Shown here piece by piece: positions 17,405 to 26,109 of a stretch of 64,000 nt of DNA. The position numbers and the translations under genes are program-made. Source of the stretch: Mycobacterium sp. ELW1 (GTDB lineage Bacteria; Actinomycetota; Actinomycetes; Mycobacteriales; Mycobacteriaceae); contig NZ_CP032155.1 in the NCBI RefSeq assembly GCF_008329905.1, forward strand, positions 2,790,001 to 2,854,000, given 5' to 3'. The notes below the pieces were generated by a model. That model did not search any database. It was given only the letters and a program-made list of their open reading frames with translations, and was not told the origin of the DNA. The first letter of the stretch is position 1. Each line of letters opens with the position of its first letter.

Positions 17405-17923
17405 ATGGGATACCTACCCGGTGCCGCCGCAGTGCTGACGGCGATCATGGCCATCGGATCGACAGTGGCGAGTCCGACAGCATCAGCCTCGCCTGCGTGC
17501 ACATCCGATTCGCTTGCTCTGAGCACCGGCGCGCCTGGGTCACCCGGCGATGCGACGCAAATCCATTTCGAACTGATCGTCACCAACATCTCTCCTCAGC
17601 TGTGCGAGCTGAACGGGTATCCCGGCGTGGATCTCATCGGTCCCGACGACCCGATGTGGGGTCCGGATTATCAGTTGCCGCAACAAGCCGACGCTGCAGT
17701 GCCGATCACGCTCGCACCCGGCGCCTCCGCGAGCAGCCGTCTGACGTTCCTGGCGGAGCCCAATGGCTGGGTGCCGGACACCATCGCGGTGACGCTGCCG
17801 AATGCGCCTGGGCGGATGGAAGTTCCCTGGATCGCCGGCCGGGTGCCCGTTGCCCGGCAGGACGCTGCGAGTCACCCGGGGACCTACGTCGGACCGCTCC
17901 ACGCGGTGGCGTCCGATGAATAA
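17405..17923 (+). CDS. Exported DUF4232-domain protein
   Basis: 172 aa. The ATG at 17405 has GGAGG 9 bp upstream; an in-frame GTG at 17396 overlaps that Shine-Dalgarno and is rejected. Residues 1-28 form a Sec signal peptide ending ASASPAC. The mature domain has two conserved Cys (ACTSDSLALS and QLCELNGYPGVDL) and a beta-rich pattern with VTNIS, as in the DUF4232 family of actinobacterial cell-envelope proteins of unknown function. The stop overlaps the next gene by 8 bp. Confidence 0.75.
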   Translation: MGYLPGAAAVLTAIMAIGSTVASPTASASPACTSDSLALSTGAPGSPGDATQIHFELIVTNISPQLCELNGYPGVDLIGPDDPMWGPDYQLPQQADAAVPITLAPGASASSRLTFLAEPNGWVPDTIAVTLPNAPGRMEVPWIAGRVPVARQDAASHPGTYVGPLHAVASDE

Positions 17924-18401
17924 GGGGGAGCTGGCGGCCGAGCTCAGTCATCCGGGCGCTCAACACCTGCTGTCTGGGGCGATGGCTCGGCTCGCCTACA
18001 ACGGGCACGACGGCTTCCCGCGGGTCATCCCCGTCGGGTTCCACTGGACGGGGGAACGGATCGTGGTGTCGACGGCGCCGACCTCACCGAAAGCCCGTGC
18101 GCTGGCGTCGCGGCCCCAGGTTGCCGTGACCATCGACGGCGGCTCGTCTCCGGACGAGGCCAAAGCGCTGCTGGTGCGGGGCCTGGCCACCCTGGAAACA
18201 GTCGACGGCGTCACCGAGGAGTACCTCACGTCGGCGCGAAACACCCTGAGCGGCAGCGAACTCGCCGAGTTCGAACGCACCGTGAAATCCACCTATCCGC
18301 AGATGGTGCGCATCTCGATCGACCCGGTGTGGGCACGGTTCTACGACTTCGGCGCAGGCCGGTTGCCGAAGTTCCTGTCGGACTTGATGAATGACGGCTA
18401 G
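17916..18401 (+). CDS. PNPOx-fold flavin/F420-dependent oxidoreductase
   Basis: 161 aa. The split-barrel fold is suggested by LLSGAMARLAYNG, PRVIPVGFHWTGERIVVST and RPQVAVTIDG, the segments that bind the flavin phosphate in pyridoxamine-phosphate-oxidase-like proteins. Actinobacterial members often use F420 or bind heme; I cannot tell which applies. The ATG at 17916 overlaps the DUF4232 gene end, so they are probably co-transcribed. Confidence 0.8.
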   Translation: MNKGELAAELSHPGAQHLLSGAMARLAYNGHDGFPRVIPVGFHWTGERIVVSTAPTSPKARALASRPQVAVTIDGGSSPDEAKALLVRGLATLETVDGVTEEYLTSARNTLSGSELAEFERTVKSTYPQMVRISIDPVWARFYDFGAGRLPKFLSDLMNDG

Positions 18402-19744
18402 GCCGTGATGCTTTGGGCGTAGGAGAACACGTTGGCCGGGTCGTAAGCGGCCTTGATCTGACGTAGCCGTTCGACATTGGCACCCCAGTAGGCGCGCTCC
18501 CAATCCGGCATGCCGGCATTCGGAACGTTGACGTAGGCGCCGTTGACGTAGGGCGCCAACGCTTCAGTGAGCTCCGCGACCCACGCCAGAACCGCCTCGG
18601 TCTGATCATCTGAGGCCGGCGGACCGCCTCGGACACCCCAACCTGCGCCCGGCTCGGCGTAGTACAGCGCGCCGCGGTGCGCGAACGCCGACCCGCCCGA
18701 GGGCTCACTGTCGGGCAGCGCGCCACCGAACGCGTTGGTGAAGTAGTTGCACCCCACTGGTGCCTTCGCCATGAACTCGGCGATGACGCGCACCGCGTCG
18801 GACGGCAAGGGCTCCGTCATGAACTGCGAAGCGAACTTCCAGTTCGCCGGTTCTTCTGTGATGGGGATCTGGAACCCGGAGTAGATCTCCGGCCACGCCG
18901 CGTCCTGCACGACGATGTCCGGGCTCCCGATCGACAGCATGGGTGAAAGAAGCTGCAGTGCTTCAGCTTCCGTCCCGCCGGCAAGCAGGGCATGTAGCCC
19001 GACCTTGTCGCCCTCGATCTCCAGCTGACTCGTCAGCCGACGGTCCGCGTACGGCGCCGACTGCTGCCAGGACTCGAACACCGCCTCCAAATCCTCGAAG
19101 CCGGGCCACGTGGCGACGACGAAGATCGCTTGTGTCAACGGATGAATTCGATACGTCAACGACGTGACGATGCCGAAGTTTCCGTTGCCTGCGCCGCGCA
19201 ACGCCCACAACAGGTCAGGGTTGTTGTGTTCGTCGGCGACGATCACCTCCGCGCCGCCGTCGGCTGAGGCGACGACGATCTCGACCGCCAGCAGGTTGTC
19301 CGACGCCATTCCGTAGTTGCGTGTCAGCAGACCGAAGCCGCCCCCCAGCGTCGCGCCGGCCAGCCCGACGCTGCCTTCGGTTCCGGTCGGAGCCACGAAG
19401 CCGGCCCTGCCCAGGCCGGTGACCGCCTCGAGCTGGTTGAGCCCCGCGCCGACGGTCGCGGTGCGCGATTCGGCGTCGATCGTCACCGACTTCAACCCGC
19501 TGACGTCGATCACCACGCCGTCGTCGACGCCCGACCAACCTTCCAGGGCGTGGCCGCCACTGCGCACCCGGACGGCGAGCCCCTCCTGGCGCGCCCATGT
19601 CAGCGCATTGACGACATCCTCAGTGCTGCAGGCGAATACGACCACAGCGGGCCGGTGGACGAAGAGGTGGTTCCACCCCCTGCTGGCCTCGTTGTACTCG
19701 ATATCGCCGGGGCGAACCACCCGGCCGGTGAGTGCAGCGGTCAT
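18398..19744 (-). CDS. FAD-linked oxidase, berberine-bridge-enzyme type
   Basis: 448 aa. The FAD-binding PCMH domain shows VRSGGHALEGWS, where the His usually bonds covalently to FAD, then GATLGGGFGLLTRNYG. The Cys used for a second covalent bond in bicovalent relatives is not seen at the expected GTEGSVGLAG segment, so attachment is probably single. The C-terminal BBE domain ends YWGANVERLRQIKAAYDP. Such enzymes oxidise sugars, alkaloids or other alcohols with oxygen. The ATG at 19744 has a strong GGAGGTGGAG upstream, and the gene lies 2 bp after the permease, so the two form an operon. Confidence 0.92.
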   Translation of the reverse strand: MTAALTGRVVRPGDIEYNEASRGWNHLFVHRPAVVVFACSTEDVVNALTWARQEGLAVRVRSGGHALEGWSGVDDGVVIDVSGLKSVTIDAESRTATVGAGLNQLEAVTGLGRAGFVAPTGTEGSVGLAGATLGGGFGLLTRNYGMASDNLLAVEIVVASADGGAEVIVADEHNNPDLLWALRGAGNGNFGIVTSLTYRIHPLTQAIFVVATWPGFEDLEAVFESWQQSAPYADRRLTSQLEIEGDKVGLHALLAGGTEAEALQLLSPMLSIGSPDIVVQDAAWPEIYSGFQIPITEEPANWKFASQFMTEPLPSDAVRVIAEFMAKAPVGCNYFTNAFGGALPDSEPSGGSAFAHRGALYYAEPGAGWGVRGGPPASDDQTEAVLAWVAELTEALAPYVNGAYVNVPNAGMPDWERAYWGANVERLRQIKAAYDPANVFSYAQSITA

Positions 19745-19746
19745 GA

Positions 19747-21219
19747 TCACTCCACCTCCGCGAACATATTGGGATCTCCAGGCTCTTGCTCGAGCACCGA
19801 GCGATTGAACTTCCACATGTAGAGGAAGTACACGCCGCCGGCCGCGGACAACCCGAAGGCCAGCACGATGGGCGCCCAACCCGGGGACGTCGTGATCACC
19901 ACGAACAGTGAAATGACCACCCAGACAAGCGCTCCGATTGCGACAGGCCACTCCCAGCGACCCAGGTCGAATCCGCCCGGCTTGCTGTCGAGCTTGTGAC
20001 GCGTTGCCAGATACAAGATGATCGTGAACAGATAGGGGAGAATCGTGACGATCGCACCGGCCATGATCAGTTGTAGCAGTGCGTCTCCCGGCATCATCGC
20101 CATCAGGACGACGCCGACAGCCAACACCAGGAATGTCGCAGGAATCGGTGTGCGGGTGCGCGGGTTGACCCGGCCCATCACCTTGTGGGCGGGAAAGCGC
20201 CCGTCGCGCGACATCGCGTAGATGTAGCGGGCTCCTGACACCATGCTGACCAAGGCGGCCCCGAAGAATGCCAGGGCGATCGCGGCCAGCAGTGGCCGCT
20301 CGAAGCCAGGCCCGAAGCGCTGATTCATGATCTCGGCGACCGGCGACTCGGTATTGGACACCTTGGCCATATCGGTGATCGACACGGTCAGGATAATCAC
20401 GAACACCATCCCCAGCACTGAGGCCGCGATCACCGAGCCGATGATCGCCCGCGGAACGGTGCGCGTCGGATTCTTGGCCTCCTCAGCCATATTCGATGCC
20501 GTCTCGAAGCCCACCAGGGTGGACAACCCCATGATCGAAGCCGCCATCAATCCGCCGCCGATGATCCAGAAATTCGGGTTGCCTTCGGTGATGCCGCGCG
20601 AGAACAGGTTCGCAGGTGCGGCGTTGCCGCTCACCATGATTGCGATGGTCAGGGCGACACCGATGACGAGCAGGATGGCCAGTTCGACGCCAACGGACAG
20701 TGAGTTGACCCAACCGACGATCCGCGTTGCGGCGACGGCCAGGATGAATTGAATGATCAACAGCGCCACGGTCATCACGCGCGCGGTCGTCTCACTGGGC
20801 TCCATGCCGAAGAGCGGCATCAGGCACTGACTGGCCAGAGCGTTGTCGATGGTGACCGGACTGGCGACCGCACTGAGGACGGCCAGCCAGCCGAAGGCCC
20901 ACCCGAGCTTCGGGCTGGCCAGCCGCGACGCCCACGCATAGGAGGAGCCGCTCAGCGGTATGCGGGCGGCGAATTGCGCGTACACCAACGCCACCAGAAT
21001 CTGTCCGATCGCGACGATGGGGAACAGCCAGATGCCGACCGGCCCCGAATCGCGCAGAACGTCGTCGTAGGTCGCGAAGATTCCCACCGCCACCGACAGG
21101 GATGCGAACGAAATGGCAAAGACCTGAAAGCCATTCAGCGTTCGCTTGAGTTCCGGCTCGTAGCCGCAGTCCTCACAGAATTCGTCGGCGGCTTCATTGC
21201 CCGCTACAGTCTGCGTCAT
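19747..21219 (-). CDS. APC-family amino-acid/GABA-type permease
   Basis: 490 aa with about twelve hydrophobic segments. The N-terminus has a CEDCGYEPELKRTLN stretch, then FQVFAISFASLSVAVGIFATY and PLSGSSYAWASRLASPKLGWAFGW, features of bacterial GABA and choline-type permeases of the amino acid-polyamine-organocation superfamily. It imports a small amine or amino acid by proton coupling. The downstream FAD oxidase in the same operon suggests uptake and oxidation of one substrate, but this is inference. Confidence 0.9.
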   Translation of the reverse strand: MTQTVAGNEAADEFCEDCGYEPELKRTLNGFQVFAISFASLSVAVGIFATYDDVLRDSGPVGIWLFPIVAIGQILVALVYAQFAARIPLSGSSYAWASRLASPKLGWAFGWLAVLSAVASPVTIDNALASQCLMPLFGMEPSETTARVMTVALLIIQFILAVAATRIVGWVNSLSVGVELAILLVIGVALTIAIMVSGNAAPANLFSRGITEGNPNFWIIGGGLMAASIMGLSTLVGFETASNMAEEAKNPTRTVPRAIIGSVIAASVLGMVFVIILTVSITDMAKVSNTESPVAEIMNQRFGPGFERPLLAAIALAFFGAALVSMVSGARYIYAMSRDGRFPAHKVMGRVNPRTRTPIPATFLVLAVGVVLMAMMPGDALLQLIMAGAIVTILPYLFTIILYLATRHKLDSKPGGFDLGRWEWPVAIGALVWVVISLFVVITTSPGWAPIVLAFGLSAAGGVYFLYMWKFNRSVLEQEPGDPNMFAEVE

Positions 21220-21265
21220 TTTGCCTGATCCTTGCAGTGGTGGGTTGGCAGGTCTTGGCGCGGGC

Positions 21266-21562
21266 TCAGTGACCGCGAAGGGTTGTGGTTGTGGCGCCGG
21301 CCGGATGGCTGGCGCCTGGGATGTGGGTGCCGCTGTCGTCGCCGTGAATCGGGATCGGATGCCCCCGGGGAATGACCTCCTGATCGCCGCGGTCGACAGA
21401 CTGAAGTTGATGCGTGCCGGTCACCGGAGTCGGGGAGTCGGCCTGTGCCAGGCCGGTGCCGATGCCGAGAGCGGCGGCGCCGATGCCGCCGAGGAGTGCG
21501 CCATAGGCGGCCAACTTGGTGATGCCGGTGATCGTGTTCATGCTGTTGAACGTATGGCGCAT
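21266..21562 (-). CDS. Small exported protein, function unknown
   Basis: 98 aa from the ATG at 21562; a GTG at 21568 and an ATG at 21541 are also in frame and no Shine-Dalgarno decides between them. The hydrophobic LAAYGALLGGIGAAALGIG ends in LAQAD, a Sec cleavage site. The mature part is short, rich in His, Pro and Thr, and looks disordered. It lies 46 bp upstream of the permease on the same strand and could be the first gene of that operon. Confidence 0.55.
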   Translation of the reverse strand: MRHTFNSMNTITGITKLAAYGALLGGIGAAALGIGTGLAQADSPTPVTGTHQLQSVDRGDQEVIPRGHPIPIHGDDSGTHIPGASHPAGATTTTLRGH

Positions 21563-21635
21563 GGGCACACCGACTCTTCGGCCGAACTATGTGTTCGTCA
21601 TCGGCGGTATGGGTCAAATGATGTAGGACGTCCGA

Positions 21636-23372
21636 TCATGCAACCGGGCCGGACTGGCCGGGCGCACCCCTGCCACCGCCGGTCCCGGTCACGCCCGTGT
21701 TGCCCGACGGTCCGATGGGCGTGTTGTCGCCCGACGGGGCGGGAGGAAGTTTTGCGGTGACGCCGCCGGTGCCGCCGGTGCCGCCGGTGCCGCCCACGCC
21801 TCCGCTACCGCCGCTGCCGGGTGCGCCATGGATACCGCTCGAACCGGTCTGACCGCCAAGACCACCCTCGCCGGGCGTACCGGCCATCCCACCGGTGCCG
21901 CCTTGGCCACCCGTGCCGTGGCCACCCGTGCCGCCCACTCCGCCACCGCCGCCTGCGCCGCCGTCCCCGCCGATCCCGGACTCGTTGGCGTTGCTGAGGG
22001 CGAACGCGCCGCCACCGTCGCCCCCGTGTCCGCCGTTGCCGGCCAGACCGCCGGTGCCACCGAATCCGCCTGTACCGCCCGATCCGGCGGCCCCGCCGAC
22101 ACCGAACCACAGCCCGCCGCGACCGCCGCTGCCGCCGACCCCGCCGTTGCCCCCGGCGCCGCCCGTTCCGCCGACGCCGCCGACCCCGCCGGAGCCTCCG
22201 CCGCCCCCGGCAACCGTCACGTCGCTGGTGCTCGACGTGATCGCGGTGCCGCCGGCACCGCCTGCGCCACCGTTGGCGGCCGTGCCTCCGGTGCCCCCGG
22301 TACCGCCCGTGCCGCCCCGTCCTCCGGCCCCGCCGCTGCCGAACAGCAGACCACCGGTTCCACCGACGCCACCGGAGCCCCCGGCCCCGCCGGCGCTCTC
22401 GGCGTCGCTCCCCACTCCTCCGAGACCACCTGCCCCGCCGGCACTGCCGGCCGCAGAAGCATTTGACAGGGGGACATTGGGGCCATAGCCCGCGCCGCCG
22501 GTCCCACCGATTTGACCTAGAGTGCCGTTGTCGCCCGCGCCTGCGGGACCGCCGACATAGCCGAGACTCGTGCCCGTCGTGCCGGTGGCTCCCGTGCCGT
22601 TGTCGGGGGTGACGGCCGCCGTTCCGGTGAGTCCGGTTCCGCCTTGGCCGCCCGCTCCGCCGCTGCCGAAGAGGGCGGCGCTGCCACCGGCGCCACCAGA
22701 GCCGGGGTTACTGCCGTTGATCCCGAGCGCAGCCTCGCCGCCGAGTCCGCCGGCTCCGCCGTCACCGGAAATGATTCCGCCGCTGCCGCCGCGGCCGCCG
22801 TTGGCACCCGCACCACCGGCGCCGCCGACCCCGCCCGTTCCGAACAGGCCTGCGCTGCCGCCGTTGCCGCCGGAGATCCCGCCGGTGGGGCTGCTGTAGC
22901 CCGCGCCGCCATTGCCGTACAGCAGGCCTCCGTCACCACCGTTGGGGTGCGCGGCCGTCCCCGCCGCGCCGTTGCCGACCAGCGGACGACCGAACACCGT
23001 CGTCGCGGGCGCGTTGATCATGTCCAGTAATGCGGCGTTGACTGCCGCATTTGCATTGGGCGATAGGGCAATTCGTGGTGCTCGCGGTGTCTGGGGAACC
23101 GAGGGTGTGCGGTTCGCTGCGCTGGCTCGAATGCGTTGACGGCTCGGCGACGGGTGCCTCGATGCCGGGCCGGTCTCGGCTTTCGGTGACCGGGCATCGG
23201 GGCCCGACGCCGAATGTCCGGTCGCCGAGCCAGTCGATGTGTCCGCCCACGCCGTCGCACCACCGCCGGCGATCATCGTGCCCACCCCCAGCGCCACGGC
23301 CAACCCGCCGACCCGTCCGATGTACTTGGCGGCGGCACGAGACGGCCGATTGATGCTGCGGTGTAACCCCAT
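21636..23372 (-). CDS. PGRS-domain protein with a Sec signal peptide in place of a PE domain
   Basis: 578 aa. The ATG at 23372 has GGAGG 8 bp upstream. Residues 1-43 form a long signal peptide (KYIGRVGGLAVALGVGTMI, cleavage after AWA). A Pro/Ser/Arg linker follows to about 105. GRPLVGNG at 128-135 and HPNGGDGGLLYGNGGAGYS directly match the motif that links the PE and PGRS parts of PE_PGRS proteins. From about residue 150 to near the end it is Gly-Gly-X repeats. There is no PE domain, so export would use Sec rather than type VII secretion. Expected surface or cell-wall location; role unknown. Confidence 0.85.
   Translation of the reverse strand: MGLHRSINRPSRAAAKYIGRVGGLAVALGVGTMIAGGGATAWADTSTGSATGHSASGPDARSPKAETGPASRHPSPSRQRIRASAANRTPSVPQTPRAPRIALSPNANAAVNAALLDMINAPATTVFGRPLVGNGAAGTAAHPNGGDGGLLYGNGGAGYSSPTGGISGGNGGSAGLFGTGGVGGAGGAGANGGRGGSGGIISGDGGAGGLGGEAALGINGSNPGSGGAGGSAALFGSGGAGGQGGTGLTGTAAVTPDNGTGATGTTGTSLGYVGGPAGAGDNGTLGQIGGTGGAGYGPNVPLSNASAAGSAGGAGGLGGVGSDAESAGGAGGSGGVGGTGGLLFGSGGAGGRGGTGGTGGTGGTAANGGAGGAGGTAITSSTSDVTVAGGGGGSGGVGGVGGTGGAGGNGGVGGSGGRGGLWFGVGGAAGSGGTGGFGGTGGLAGNGGHGGDGGGAFALSNANESGIGGDGGAGGGGGVGGTGGHGTGGQGGTGGMAGTPGEGGLGGQTGSSGIHGAPGSGGSGGVGGTGGTGGTGGVTAKLPPAPSGDNTPIGPSGNTGVTGTGGGRGAPGQSGPVA
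21700..22960 (-). repeat. PGRS-type GC-rich repeat region 1
   Basis: Low-complexity coding repeats built on GGC/GGT-GGN codons, encoding Gly-Gly-Ala/Asn/Thr triplets. The complementary strand gives long proline-rich open frames that are artefacts of this composition. Confidence 0.9.
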
Positions 23373-23555
23373 ACGAATGCCTCCAGGCGAGTAGTCGACG
23401 GAGTGTAGCGATAAAGACGTCGTTGCGACGCGACTCCAGCAAAGCGATCCCGGCAACCGGATCATCGTGAACATCAGATGAGCCCCATGCGACGAGTTGT
23501 CGAGGGACTCGGCGAGTCCCGGGTGCGTCCGCCTGAAAAAGGTTATGAATCAACG

Positions 23556-23849
23556 GTGAGCAACCACCACGTGAACCTGACCCCGCAAGAAGAGTCACTG
23601 ATCGGCGAGAGCCAACCCGAGGCGTTGGCTCGGATGGACGCCACGCAGTTGAAGGATCTGCAAAGCCGTCTCCGGCAGGCGCGGGAAAAGAACTTCAGCC
23701 TGTTGCGTCGCCAGGGCGCGGCTCGAGTGGAAACCGAGGGCGGCCGCGGCGCCGCGCAGCCGGCCAACGAAAAGCGTTCGGAGAAAGTCGACATCTTCGA
23801 CGAGGCGCTGGCTCGGGTGACGCAGCGCCTCGAGCACGTCGCCGAGTAG
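23556..23849 (+). CDS. Small charged coiled-coil protein, function unknown
   Basis: 97 aa from the GTG at 23556; TATGAAT lies 6 bp upstream and may be the -10 of a leaderless promoter. An in-frame extension back to 23478 is possible but less likely. The sequence is rich in charged residues (ARMDATQLKDLQSRLRQ, DIFDEALARVTQRLEHVAE) and predicts two helices with coiled-coil character and no signal peptide. I know no named family. It sits between two PGRS genes and ends 3 bp from the stop of the second. Confidence 0.65.
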   Translation: MSNHHVNLTPQEESLIGESQPEALARMDATQLKDLQSRLRQAREKNFSLLRRQGAARVETEGGRGAAQPANEKRSEKVDIFDEALARVTQRLEHVAE

Positions 23850-23852
23850 GCG

Positions 23853-25172
23853 CTACCGCGCGGGGTCTCCGGGGCGGCCGCCCCGCCCCGCGAGGCCGCC
23901 CTTGCCGCCGGTACCTCCATTGGGCGGACTTCCGGCCCTGGCGCCCCGACCGGCTATGGTCCCGCCGACGCCCAGTCCGCCGTTGGCTCCCGAGCCGCCG
24001 TTGCCGCCGGACCCGGAATTGCTGTTGCCGCCGTTGCCGCCCGCCCCGCCCGAGCCGCCGACAATGCCGCCGGCCCCGCCGGAGCCTCCGCTGCCGCCTT
24101 GGCCGCCGGTGCCGGTGGTCGCGCTTCCGCCCTGACCCCCGACTCCGCCTTGGCCGCCGGAGATTCCGCCCGCACCCCCTGCGCCGCCGTTGCCGCCCAA
24201 GCCGCTGACCCCACCGGTGGTGCCGCCGCCGGTGCCGCCGTCGCCGCCACCGCCGCCGACCCCGAAGATGCCGCCACTACCACCGGTCCCGCCTTGGCCC
24301 CCTTTGAAAGATCCTCTGTTACTGCCATTTCCGCCGCCACCGCCGGACCCGCCGCGGCCGTCTATCGCGCCGCCGTTGCCGCCGCGACCGCCTTGCCCAC
24401 CGGCTCCGCTGGTGCCGGCGTCACCCCCTTGCCCGCCGTCGCCGCCACCGTGGAACAGTCCGCCGTTCCCGCCGGCGCCCCCGCCCCCACCATTGCTGAT
24501 GACAATGCCGACGCCGAGGCCGCCGTCACCACCGTTGCCGCCGTTACCGCCGACACCACCGATCAGACCGGAGTCGCCACCGCGGCCACCGGTGCCGCCG
24601 TTGCTGCCCGGGGATCCCATACCGCCGTCACCACCGTCGCCGCCATAGCCGCCGAAGATGCCGCCATTGCCGCCGCGACCCCCGTCGCCGCCGCCACCGG
24701 CGCCGAAACCACCGTCGCCGCCGTTGCCCATCAGGACACCGCCGTGGCCGCCGTTACCCCCGTCGATGTGCTCGGATGTCCCACCGCCGCCCCGTCCACC
24801 AGAGCCGAAAAGGCCGGCGCTGCCGCCGCTGCCACCGTTGGCCCCGTGTCCGCCGTTGCCGAGCAACCAGCCGCCGTTACCGCCGTTGCACGCGGTGCCA
24901 CAGGTCGCGGGGTCGGGGCTATATCCGTTGCCGATCAACAGCCCACCATTGGGATGCTCGGCAGTACCCTCGCCGACGAGCATGATCGGGGCGGGCGTGA
25001 CGGACACCAACATGGCGTAAACCGTGCGGCTGTCGCCGCAGGCCTGAATGTCCGAATTGCATTGTGGTGCAGCGCTTGCCGGGGTTGCGGCCGCCAACGC
25101 GACGAAAACATAGCCGGCGCCGGCGATCGCTGCGCCCGCGACACCGCCGCGCAGGCACTGGGTGGTCCTCAT
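23853..25172 (-). CDS. PGRS-type Gly-rich exported protein
   Basis: 439 aa. Residues 1-35 are a Sec signal peptide (VAGAAIAGAGYVFVALAAA, cleavage near ASA-AP). A short segment with Cys pairs (QCNSDIQACGD, TCGTACNGG) precedes HPNGGLLIGNGYS, again the PGRS entry motif, and then Gly-Gly-X repeats to the end. It is the second PGRS protein without a PE domain within 4 kb. The cysteines before the repeat are unusual for PGRS proteins. Its first 84 codons are overlapped, in another frame, by the extended methyltransferase frame that starts at 25911. Confidence 0.8.
   Translation of the reverse strand: MRTTQCLRGGVAGAAIAGAGYVFVALAAATPASAAPQCNSDIQACGDSRTVYAMLVSVTPAPIMLVGEGTAEHPNGGLLIGNGYSPDPATCGTACNGGNGGWLLGNGGHGANGGSGGSAGLFGSGGRGGGGTSEHIDGGNGGHGGVLMGNGGDGGFGAGGGGDGGRGGNGGIFGGYGGDGGDGGMGSPGSNGGTGGRGGDSGLIGGVGGNGGNGGDGGLGVGIVISNGGGGGAGGNGGLFHGGGDGGQGGDAGTSGAGGQGGRGGNGGAIDGRGGSGGGGGNGSNRGSFKGGQGGTGGSGGIFGVGGGGGDGGTGGGTTGGVSGLGGNGGAGGAGGISGGQGGVGGQGGSATTGTGGQGGSGGSGGAGGIVGGSGGAGGNGGNSNSGSGGNGGSGANGGLGVGGTIAGRGARAGSPPNGGTGGKGGLAGRGGRPGDPAR
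23880..24900 (-). repeat. PGRS-type GC-rich repeat region 2
   Basis: Gly-Gly-X coding repeats as in the first PGRS gene but with more Gly-Asn-Gly-Gly and Gly-Gly-Asp units. Reverse-strand proline-rich frames are artefacts. Confidence 0.9.
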
Positions 25173-25911
25173 GCAGTGGCCCGTCCGATGGCGAGGGATG
25201 GACGACCGCCGCTGCCATTAGCCGCGCGCCGCTGCTCGTGCATACAGCCGCGGCCAGTACCGGCGAGGGATGGACGACCGCCGGCATCCCGTGCCATACC
25301 GCGGCATCAGCCTGCACTGTGAAGCCGCAGGCCGTCATCATCTGCAAGGTCGGGCGGTTGCACACACATCCGCCTGCGAAACCGCGCCATGGCCGCAGCA
25401 TCACGTCCTGATACGCGGCAAGTAAACGTGAGCCCGAGCGGATGTGCTCGATGAACAACAGCTGTCCGCCCGGTCGTAGGACGCGGGCGATCTCCCGTAA
25501 CGCGGCCTCCGGGTCGGGGACCGTACACAAGACCAGCGTCGAGACGACGGTGTCGACCGAGGCGTCGGTGAACGGCAGATGCAGGGCGGACGCATCAGAG
25601 ATCCGCGCGGCGCGCCCGACCCGTTCGAGCCGCCGGGCGAGTTTGCGGCGCATCGCGGGTTCGGGTTCGGTGAGCACGAGCTCATCGATCCCGTCGGGGT
25701 AGTGCGGGAGATTGAGCCCTGTTCCTGCGCCGATCTCAACCACGCGTCCGCGCGCGTCGGCCACCAGCTCGCGCCGCCGGCGTCGCATGCCGATCAACTC
25801 GCCCATCCAGACGAAGGGGTCGTAGACCAGCGCCATGACGCGCAGCCACACCGCGTAGGCGGGCGTGGGGTGCTGATCCGTGCGGGAGTTCTCGCGGGCG
25901 GTCTCGGTCAT
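24919..25911 (-). CDS. Class I SAM methyltransferase with an overlapping C-terminal read-through
   Basis: 330 aa as read. Residues 1-220 are a complete UbiE/COQ5-type methyltransferase: VVEIGAGTGLNLPHYP (SAM motif I, near residue 57), LVLTEPEPAMRR, VSTLVLCTVPDPEAAL, RVLRPGGQLLFIEHIR. Relatives end soon after the MPAVV segment, but here the frame continues about 100 residues, first through a 72-bp-period duplication (25190-25283) and then 254 bp into the next gene in a different frame. The tail is Arg/His-rich and not domain-like. I infer loss of the original stop codon; the enzyme core is probably still functional. Substrate unknown. Confidence 0.8.
   Translation of the reverse strand: MTETARENSRTDQHPTPAYAVWLRVMALVYDPFVWMGELIGMRRRRRELVADARGRVVEIGAGTGLNLPHYPDGIDELVLTEPEPAMRRKLARRLERVGRAARISDASALHLPFTDASVDTVVSTLVLCTVPDPEAALREIARVLRPGGQLLFIEHIRSGSRLLAAYQDVMLRPWRGFAGGCVCNRPTLQMMTACGFTVQADAAVWHGMPAVVHPSPVLAAAVCTSSGARLMAAAVVHPSPSDGPLHEDHPVPARRCRGRSDRRRRLCFRRVGGRNPGKRCTTMQFGHSGLRRQPHGLRHVGVRHARPDHARRRGYCRASQWWAVDRQRI
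25190..25283. repeat. 72-bp-period direct duplication at the methyltransferase 3' end
   Basis: The 22-bp sequence starting GGCGAGGGATGGACG occurs at 25190-25211 and 25262-25283, exactly 72 bp apart, so it is in frame. It duplicates the AVVHPSP segment of the methyltransferase and lies directly before the second PGRS gene start. Confidence 0.85.
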
Positions 25912-26109
25912 GTCGAGAAACTACGGCCGCGCCGTGCCGAGCCGCATCGCGCAACCCGGCCATCTTGCCTGGATGGCCGGATCGGGTCATCCAGGGCCGA
26001 TTGCCACCCTCGACTCCGGGAAATCAGGTGAACCCGACAGCACCGTGGCTCGTGTCGTAGCAGACGACAGTTCCGGGTCGCCCAACGAGACAAGGGGCAC
26101 GCGCGCATC

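Noticed and set aside
21895..24648. Proline-rich plus-strand frames resembling PPE or extensin-like proteins
   Set aside because: Antisense of the PGRS repeats; Pro-rich composition is forced by GGC/GGT codons on the other strand.
21690..24900. CRISPR array
   Set aside because: The repeats are short, degenerate and coding, with no unique spacers and no cas genes.
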